A DNA stretch of 64,000 nucleotides from positions 35,058 to 99,057 of the forward strand of contig CAMDKD010000006.1 of NCBI GenBank assembly GCA_945901125.1, given 5' to 3'. Within the stretch, counting starts at the first letter, position 1, and the number at the start of each line of letters is the position of its first letter. The stretch comes from Bordetella parapertussis (GTDB lineage Bacteria > Pseudomonadota > Gammaproteobacteria > Burkholderiales > Burkholderiaceae_C). The position numbers and the translations under genes are program-made. Below, one piece after another: positions 58,704-64,000 of this stretch. The notes beneath the pieces are model-generated. The model was not told the origin of the DNA. It did no database searches and saw only the letters and a program-made list of their open reading frames with translations.

Positions 58704-61406
58704 ATGAAAGTACTCTGCTGTTTAATTACTGCAACAAAACCAGCTTGTGTTACCAAAGAATTTTCATTGGTCAACGGCGAGTTGAATAAGAAAACAAGTG
58801 CAAGTATCTCCAAGGGACGGATGCAAATACAAGAAATTCATAGCGCTCATGAATTTTCAAAATTGCTATTGTCATTGCAACACAATCAATGCCTTACCTA
58901 CGGCGTTCCACCGCGCGATGCTGGTCTTGTCACTGACGATGTATGGATTAATCTGGGTAAACCAGATGACCCACTGGCCCGTACGTTAACAATCTTTGCT
59001 TGGCCCAAAGGTGCGGGTGTCATGATGCTTGACTATGACGCACCTAAAGATGGCGGCAAACCGATGGGTCGCAAGCAACTGATTACCGTACTGATGGAGG
59101 CTTGCCCAAGGGTAAAAGAATCAGATCTGATTTGGTGGCCGAGTACATCGAGCAAAATTTATTCTGGTGAAACTGAGATTAACGGCCTTAAAGGACAGCG
59201 CATTTACTTGTTTGTCAAAGACGCCACTGATATCGAACGTGCTGGCAATGCGTTAAATGAACGTCTATGGTCCATAGGGCATGGCCGATTTGAAGTCAGT
59301 ACCTCAGGTAGCTTACTTAAGCGCAGCGTGTTTGATAAGGCAGTATGGCAATCAAACCATATTGATTTCGCTTCTGGTGCCAAGTGTGGTGCTGGGCTTG
59401 AACAAAGGCGTGGTGAGCCAACTGTTATTGGTGATGCAGAAGCTTTTAATTTATTGGATACACATCTTGCGATTCCTGAACTTATTCCAGACGAGTTAAG
59501 TCGTGCACAATTTAATCAAGATCAGTGTAAAAAATATTTAGCCAAATCCTCTGCAAAAAACAGATCAGACTGGACGTCAGAAAAAATAAAAGCTATAAAA
59601 GAACTTCAACCAAACTTAGATGACGCTACTATAAACAGTATGGTGCGCAGAGCTTTTGATAGCAGAGTGCTTACAGGCGATTGGAAAATCATCGTCAAAG
59701 ATGACGAAGGCTCTGAAAAAGAAATCACTGTGCTTGAGGCGCTTGACAATCCCAACATCCATAACGGTCGAATTACACTTGATCCTCTGGAACCAGACTA
59801 TGACGGACGGCGATGGGTTGGGAAGTTATTTTTGACTGGCTCGTGTCCAAATCTAAACAGCTTTGCCCATGGGTCAAATAACTATCGTTTACAACGAATT
59901 CCTGCTCGTATTGAAATTGTCTCTGGTAAGGGGCGAGAAACAACTGACGCATTACTGGATATTTTGCGCACTTCTCCAGATATCTTTGACTTCGGTGAGG
60001 AGATTGTTCAGGTAGGTCAATACGGCGTTTTGTTTCCATTGAATGAAAATAGCTTGCGTTATGTGGTTGGCGGGTTGTGTCAATTTTGGCAATGGAAAAA
60101 GCTTCCTGGTGGTGGTGCAGTGGAAGTTTTGCGTGACCCTCCTGTGCAAGTCTGTAAAAACGTGATTGCGCTTCATTCTCAACGGCAGCTCAAAAAACTT
60201 ACCGGTGTAATTACTGCGCCGACACTGCGCCCAGATGGAACAGTCATAGATAAGCTGGGGTTTGATGAAAATACCAAATTGCTTTATGACTCAAACGTAA
60301 CGCCCCCGAGAATTCCAATATCGCCTACACGTGAACAAGCTTGTGCAGCTCTGGAATATTTATGGGCACCATTTTCTGATTTCCCATTTTGCGGCCCACT
60401 TGACCGCGCTGTTCATTTAGCTGCATTACTGACAACGGCTGTGCGGTCTGCTCTTTCATCGTCACCCGGCATCGCCTACGATGCACCCATTCAAGGCAGC
60501 GGTAAAACACTTTTAGCCCGATGCGTTGGTGCTTTGATTCAAGGCACTGATCCTAGTATCTGGCCGCATACTGCTGGACGGGATGACGAAGAAATCCGTA
60601 AGCGTATTTTCACTGTTCTTCGTACTGGCTCAAGAATACTTATCTGGGATAACGTTGTTGGCACATTTGATTCGCCTGCTATGGCTGCATGCATGACAAG
60701 TCCGACTTTTTCGGATCGTATTCTTGGACAATCCAATAGCAGCACAGTCCCGAATCGGTTAATGGTGGTATTGACTGGAAACAATATCACTTTGCAAGGT
60801 GAGATGTCACGCAGGGTTTTGGTATGCCGGATTGATCCCAATACAGATAAGCCGTTCGCCCGTTCATTTAATTTGAATCCATATACGTATTGTCTAGAAA
60901 ATCGGCAACGCATGCTTACCGCAGCTTTGACCTTGATAAGGTCTTATCTGACCTTTGGCTGCCAAACTCAAGTACACGGTCAACTTGCCAGCTTTGAGGA
61001 TTGGGATAAATGGGTGCGCCGAACTGTTATTTACGCAAACGAACTCAAGCCAGGTATGTTAGGGGATGTCATGGACGTTGTTCAAACAAACCAAGCAACG
61101 GATCCAGAACAAGAAGCTCTATCGAGTTTGCTGTTGTGTTGGGAAGAAGAATTCGGCGTGCAAGCTATAACAGTATCAGAATTGATAAGAGATTCGGCTT
61201 CTCAAAATGCGCCTAATAGAAGGAAAGTCATTCAGGCCCTAGAGGCGCTGACCAACGCAAACAGGTATCAACTGTCTGCTAAAAGCGTAGGTAGAATTTT
61301 GTCATATCGAAAGGATCGCATTGCTGGCGGCAGATGCCTGAGAAAAGGCCCCAAGCTTCACGATACACAGACTTGGCGGGTTGAGGTTGTGGGTGCTGGC
61401 GGCTAG
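58704..61406 (+). CDS. Primase-helicase replication protein of the element
   Basis: A 900-aa protein with two apparent parts. The N-terminal third resembles an archaeo-eukaryotic-type primase: acidic pair in MLDYDAP (Asp110, Asp112), WWPSTSSKIYSGE, and a His/Asp segment QSNHIDFASG. The C-terminal part is a P-loop helicase: Walker A QGSGKT at about 597-602, Walker B ILIWDN (Asp649), sensor VVLTGNN, and an arginine-finger candidate MSRRVLVCRID. Such fusions replicate phage satellites, plasmids and integrative elements. The start at 58704 has AAGGTGG at proper spacing; an ATG at 58683 is inside the previous gene. The primase assignment is less secure than the helicase. Confidence 0.8.
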   Translation: MKVLCCLITATKPACVTKEFSLVNGELNKKTSASISKGRMQIQEIHSAHEFSKLLLSLQHNQCLTYGVPPRDAGLVTDDVWINLGKPDDPLARTLTIFAWPKGAGVMMLDYDAPKDGGKPMGRKQLITVLMEACPRVKESDLIWWPSTSSKIYSGETEINGLKGQRIYLFVKDATDIERAGNALNERLWSIGHGRFEVSTSGSLLKRSVFDKAVWQSNHIDFASGAKCGAGLEQRRGEPTVIGDAEAFNLLDTHLAIPELIPDELSRAQFNQDQCKKYLAKSSAKNRSDWTSEKIKAIKELQPNLDDATINSMVRRAFDSRVLTGDWKIIVKDDEGSEKEITVLEALDNPNIHNGRITLDPLEPDYDGRRWVGKLFLTGSCPNLNSFAHGSNNYRLQRIPARIEIVSGKGRETTDALLDILRTSPDIFDFGEEIVQVGQYGVLFPLNENSLRYVVGGLCQFWQWKKLPGGGAVEVLRDPPVQVCKNVIALHSQRQLKKLTGVITAPTLRPDGTVIDKLGFDENTKLLYDSNVTPPRIPISPTREQACAALEYLWAPFSDFPFCGPLDRAVHLAALLTTAVRSALSSSPGIAYDAPIQGSGKTLLARCVGALIQGTDPSIWPHTAGRDDEEIRKRIFTVLRTGSRILIWDNVVGTFDSPAMAACMTSPTFSDRILGQSNSSTVPNRLMVVLTGNNITLQGEMSRRVLVCRIDPNTDKPFARSFNLNPYTYCLENRQRMLTAALTLIRSYLTFGCQTQVHGQLASFEDWDKWVRRTVIYANELKPGMLGDVMDVVQTNQATDPEQEALSSLLLCWEEEFGVQAITVSELIRDSASQNAPNRRKVIQALEALTNANRYQLSAKSVGRILSYRKDRIAGGRCLRKGPKLHDTQTWRVEVVGAGG

Positions 61407-61410
61407 CGAC

Positions 61411-61518
61411 GGCATTTACCGGTATTTAAGGTATTTGATTTCCAGTCCCAGAAAATTTTATTTCAATATGTAAATTATTTAGGGCTAAAAACAAATACCG
61501 GTAAATACCTTAAATGCC
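61411..61518. repeat. Scrambled inverted repeats, candidate replication origin
   Basis: Two 27-bp arms (61411-61437 and 61492-61518) flank an A/T-rich 54-bp centre. Read in the same sense, both begin GGCATTTA and end GGTATTTG, but the two inner blocks (ACCGGTATTT and AAGGTATTT) are exchanged. The arms therefore form both an imperfect inverted repeat and a set of GGTATTT iterons. It lies five bases after the primase-helicase gene, a usual place for the origin of such an element. Confidence 0.6.
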
Positions 61519-61657
61519 GCCAACAGCTTCGCCACCGACCTTGCCGAATATATGCTACACCCCAGTACGGGTGTCATAGGAGCTTTTGGATAAACGGACT
61601 GTCGGATTATGGGTTAATCGTTTTAAAAAATCCAAAGACTTCAAAAGAGCCTCCCAC

Positions 61658-62065
61658 CTAGTGTTTTTCCATGTCCAACACCATCTGCAAGACATCTTGA
61701 ACAGTGCGAACTGGCTTGTATCCACTGGGCTTCCTGCCACGGGTTCTGGGTGCTGTCGTCATTTTCAAGACATGCATCGCGTCCTCAAGTTGGTTTAGAG
61801 TAGCCGATGCCTTTGAATATTCAGCCCGTGCTGCTTTGGTCGACTCACCGTGTTTATAGTGTGCGGCTGCAATGCGGCTTCGCCCTGCCTCGGTCTTTGG
61901 CCCACTACCTCGTCCAGAGTGATACTGGCATTTCTGGGTCTTGCTGGTCTTCAGTGCAGGCCGACCACATTGAAGCTTTGTCCGAGATGACTGTGCAGTA
62001 CACCGAGCGCAGCAAATGCGCCCTCCGGCAGTGGATAAGATTAGTTGGGGATTGGTTATTGCCAT
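61658..62065 (-). CDS. HGGxSTG-type small protein of mobile elements
   Basis: A 135-aa protein with a Cys-rich N-terminus (CCARCTAQSSRTKLQCGRPA, then CQYHSGRGSGPKTEAGRSRI), followed by YKHGESTKAARAEYSKASA, the HGGxSTG-like motif. A basic Pro/Arg-rich stretch follows. Proteins of this group are common in prophages and islands; the spaced Cys/His residues suggest a small zinc site or DNA contact. It is transcribed opposite to the other element genes. Its function is unknown. Confidence 0.7.
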   Translation of the reverse strand: MAITNPQLILSTAGGRICCARCTAQSSRTKLQCGRPALKTSKTQKCQYHSGRGSGPKTEAGRSRIAAAHYKHGESTKAARAEYSKASATLNQLEDAMHVLKMTTAPRTRGRKPSGYKPVRTVQDVLQMVLDMEKH

Positions 62066-62140
62066 TTTGATATTATTTCATATTATGAAATACTGGCATG
62101 TTCATCCCAACAAATTCTCTAAACACAATTTATGCCATAG

Positions 62141-62250
62141 TAAAAATAAAAAAGCGCCCTCACTGGGAGGGCGCGGGTGCCGCTAAGGGCTATCCTGCGG
62201 AACATGAGTTCCTTGTTATGAACGCTCGCAGGCATCAGTCAGATACACGA
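62141..62250 (-). ncRNA. Predicted tracrRNA of a type II-C CRISPR-Cas system
   Basis: On the minus strand, from about 62250 leftward, are four parts. (1) An anti-repeat-like segment ends GCGAGCGTTCATAAC. (2) AAGG follows, as after the anti-repeat of Neisseria tracrRNA, then a nexus-like hairpin GGAAC-TCAT-GTTCC (62199-62212). (3) A GCCCTTAGCGGC stem comes next. (4) The end is a perfect 8-bp terminator hairpin GCGCCCTC/GAGGGCGC (62154-62174) with a U tract. The length is about 105-110 nt. It is divergent from cas9. The complement of the anti-repeat, GTTATGAACGCTC, has the GTTRT start of type II-C CRISPR repeats. Confidence 0.75.
62154..62174 (-). terminator. Intrinsic terminator of the predicted tracrRNA
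   Basis: Perfect 8-bp stem GCGCCCTC/GAGGGCGC with a 5-nt loop, followed on the minus strand by a U-rich tract (A-rich 62142-62153 on the plus strand). It lies upstream of the HGGxSTG gene, so it must end a separate leftward transcript. Confidence 0.9.
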
Positions 62251-62256
62251 GTTACT

Positions 62257-62286
62257 ATTGTAAAACCCAAATAGGTTTTTGGTCAA
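62257..62286 (-). promoter_or_regulatory. Promoter of the predicted tracrRNA
   Basis: TTGACC (-35, 62281-62286 on the minus strand) and TACAAT (-10, 62257-62262) are separated by 18 bases, a near-consensus sigma-70 promoter whose start would be near 62250. Confidence 0.65.
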
Positions 62287-62317
62287 GACTTGCCTGAAGT
62301 TAGTCAAAGGAAGAACA

Positions 62318-63907
62318 ATGACACAGGAAAACAAAATTATTTTCGGGTTTGATCTCGGTACAAATTCAATCGGCTGGGCTGTTTTGGAAGAAGATACCAA
62401 CGGAAACCCCAGCGCAATTATTGACATAGGGTCACGGATATTCCAGAAAGCAGTTGAAGATAAGACCCCGACACCAAAGAACCTAAAACGTAGGATGGCC
62501 CGCCTAGCTCGGCGTGTAACACAGCGCCGAGCAAGACGCCGTTCCCGGCTTCAAAACTATTTAATATCCCTTCAACTCTTACCGCAGGAAGTTCGGGATA
62601 TTTCAAAACGGGAATCAGTTCTTAATGAACTAGGCGACCCATATCTGTTGCGTGCAAAAGCATTAGACAAACCACTCACTTCTTTTGAACTTGGCAGGGT
62701 TATAAGCCATATCGGGATGCGCCGAGGATTCCAGTCAAACCGCAAAACCTTGCTATCGGATATGGCTGGTGATCCCGATGTGATGCAGATGCTAGTGGAA
62801 CTTGAGCATGAAAGCCTTGAGGGTAAGTCAGAGGCAGATGCCGAACGGATAAAAGAAGAAACCGAATTTAAGGCGGCAATATCTGAACTTCAATTTCAAA
62901 TTAAAACATCAAGAAGTCGAACTTTAGGAGAGTTTTTATCAAAGCAAGCTTCTGCTGTGAGAAAACGTAACCGTCGGACAAGCCGGGAGATGCTTCGCCA
63001 TGAACTCCAACTAGTTTTAAACGCTCAAACTCGCATCGAATTGACTGATGCAGTAAAGCAAGAAATTGAGCACATTATTTTTCACCAGCGTCCGCTTCGC
63101 TGGGACTCAAGCAGCATCGGCAATTGTTCATTAGAGCCAACCCGTAAACGTGCTGCTGTGGCTAGACTTGAATTTCAACATTTTCGGATGCTGCAAGACA
63201 TCAACCATCTTAGGTACGACTACCCGCAAGTCGACCCCGAGACAGGGGAAATTAGTGGTTTAGGAATTAACCTGTCCGCCAATGACCGAAAAAAGCTTAT
63301 TACAAAATTAGACCGCCAACGATCCATTACTTGGGCCGCAATTAAAAAAGAGCTTGGCCTTCCAAAGTCTATACGGTTCAACCTTGAAGAGGGCACGAAA
63401 AAAGGGCTGGGCGGCAACTCAACCGCATGCTCAATCCGGTCTGTTATTGGGGATTCGGCATGGGAGTCGATGGATGCAACCAAGCAATACGAGTTGGTTG
63501 AAGACTTGCTCAAGTTTGAAAAAAAGCTGCCTTTAAAAAATCGTCTTGTAAATATTTGGAAGTTTGATGTGAGGACAGCCATTGGGTTGGCTAGTCTTGA
63601 GTTAGAGCCGGGTTACGCAAATCTTTCGTTAAAGGCAATTAGAGCAATAGTGTCCCACCTCGAAAACGGTCTGATTTACTCAGAAGCTAGAGTCGCTGCC
63701 GGATATGGCTTTGAGGTTGAAGTGGTTAAAACTCTTGATAGGTTACCCCCGCCGGGGGATTTTAGAAATCCAGTTGTGAACAAAGCGTTGCATGAATTTA
63801 GACGAGTTTGTAATGCGTTGATAGCGAACTATGGCAAGCCCTTCGCAATCAGTGTTGAATTGCACCGCAAAGTGAGCCACTATTTGCAACCAAAATTGAG
63901 CCGCTAG
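62318..63907 (+). pseudogene. cas9: cas9 (type II-C), truncated after RuvC-II
   Basis: The N-terminal half of an RNA-guided endonuclease. RuvC-I is IIFGFDLGTNSIGWAVLE (catalytic Asp12) and an Arg-rich bridge helix includes RRMARLARRVTQRRARRRSR. The REC region contains HIGMRRGFQSNRKT, typical of type II-C. RuvC-II is NPVVNKALHEFRRVCNALI followed by FAISVEL with Glu514. Just after VELHR, similarity stops: 12 unrelated codons lead to a stop at 63905-63907. HNH, RuvC-III and the PAM-interacting domain are missing (a full protein is about 1,000-1,100 aa), so this cannot be a functional nuclease. The ATG follows AAAGGAAG. The rest may continue beyond an inserted element to the right. Confidence 0.88.
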
Positions 63908-64000
63908 TTTTAAAAAATTTGGTCTACTCGGTTGTGGATAAGTTTAGCTGTTCTATGTTTTTTACTCCTTTCATTTTTGATTTCTTCAACTGCTGAGAGC
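63869..64000. mobile_element. Probable end of an IS21-family insertion sequence in cas9
   Basis: From about 63870 the sequence no longer encodes Cas9. It carries TGAGCC at 63873 and 63897 (24 bases apart), separated by TATTTGCAACCAAAAT. This is close to the subterminal GTGAGCC...TTGCAA...TGAGCC repeats I associate with IS21-family ends. The transposase genes (istA/istB) would be to the right of the window, so family assignment is tentative. Confidence 0.45.

Noticed and set aside
56172..61406. A prophage
   Set aside because: No capsid, portal, terminase, tail or lysis genes; the content fits a satellite or integrative element.
61411..61518. The repeat arms as a short CRISPR array
   Set aside because: Only two copies, inverted rather than direct, and not matching the anti-repeat of the predicted tracrRNA.
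62154..62174. Terminator belonging to cas9 or to the HGGxSTG gene
   Set aside because: The U tract is on the minus strand and the hairpin lies upstream of the HGGxSTG start, so it ends a different leftward transcript.
62318..63907. The shortened Cas9 as a compact new nuclease (about 530 aa)
   Set aside because: It lacks HNH and RuvC-III, and its last 12 codons are unrelated sequence; compact Cas9 ancestors keep both nuclease centres.

Overview
The window is a stretch of betaproteobacterial chromosome, most likely from the order Burkholderiales. The reasons are the conserved rpsB-tsf-pyrH-frr-cdsA-dxr-bamA-skp-lpxD-fabZ-lpxA-lpxB-rnhB order, the polyhydroxyalkanoate regulator PhaR and 3-hydroxybutyrate dehydrogenase, the Burkholderiales-like FtsH N-terminus, and a tRNA-Leu(CAG) abutting rnr. 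Genus and species cannot be fixed from the sequence alone. Base composition looks moderate in G+C over most of the window and visibly more A/T-rich after about 57,600.

Positions 1-39,900 are ordinary core genome. They hold a partial mfd, ispDF (isoprenoids), an HTH regulator, bdhA, relA, tRNA-Val, phaR, rimO, tRNA-Leu and rnr. An SDR and a DadA-like oxidoreductase follow, then the translation / phospholipid / isoprenoid / outer-membrane / lipid A cluster. The rest is rnhB, an rRNA/tRNA 2'-O-methyltransferase, carAB, greA, yhbY, rlmE, ftsH, folP, glmM, ppk1 and sixA. Two genes usually found in this cluster, uppS (between frr and cdsA) and rseP (between dxr and bamA), are absent from their normal places. 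RNase R lacks its N-terminal helix-turn-helix region and has no normal start codon after the adjacent tRNA.

Positions 39,900-55,600 are an accessory uptake/catabolic locus. A TetR regulator and a VOC protein diverge from a long co-directional gene train: alpha/beta hydrolase, two tandem paralogous amidohydrolases, a complete branched-chain-amino-acid-type ABC transporter (LivH, LivM, binding protein, LivG, and LivF fused to a Tm-1-like/UPF0261 domain), a TIM-barrel phosphoenolpyruvate-hydrolase-like protein, a flotillin/YqiK-like SPFH protein, an SRPBCC protein, and an SRPBCC-quinone oxidoreductase fusion. A perfect palindrome in the divergent promoter region is the probable TetR operator. 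The likely logic is import and hydrolysis of an unidentified amide- or ring-containing compound.

From about 56,170 to the end is a mobile-element region. It has a 12-bp match to a tRNA-Ser 3' end, 10-bp phased repeats, a P4-type tyrosine integrase, a 192-aa unknown protein, an AlpA-like regulator, a small protein, a 900-aa primase-helicase, a candidate replication origin made of scrambled inverted repeats, and an HGGxSTG-type protein. It ends in a type II CRISPR-Cas fragment. A minus-strand tracrRNA is predicted with promoter, anti-repeat, nexus hairpin and terminator. It is divergent from a cas9 gene that breaks off immediately after the RuvC-II glutamate, where sequence resembling an IS21-family end begins. 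No CRISPR array, cas1 or cas2 lies inside the window. The predicted tracrRNA allows the start of the matching CRISPR repeat to be predicted (GTTATGAACGCTC...).
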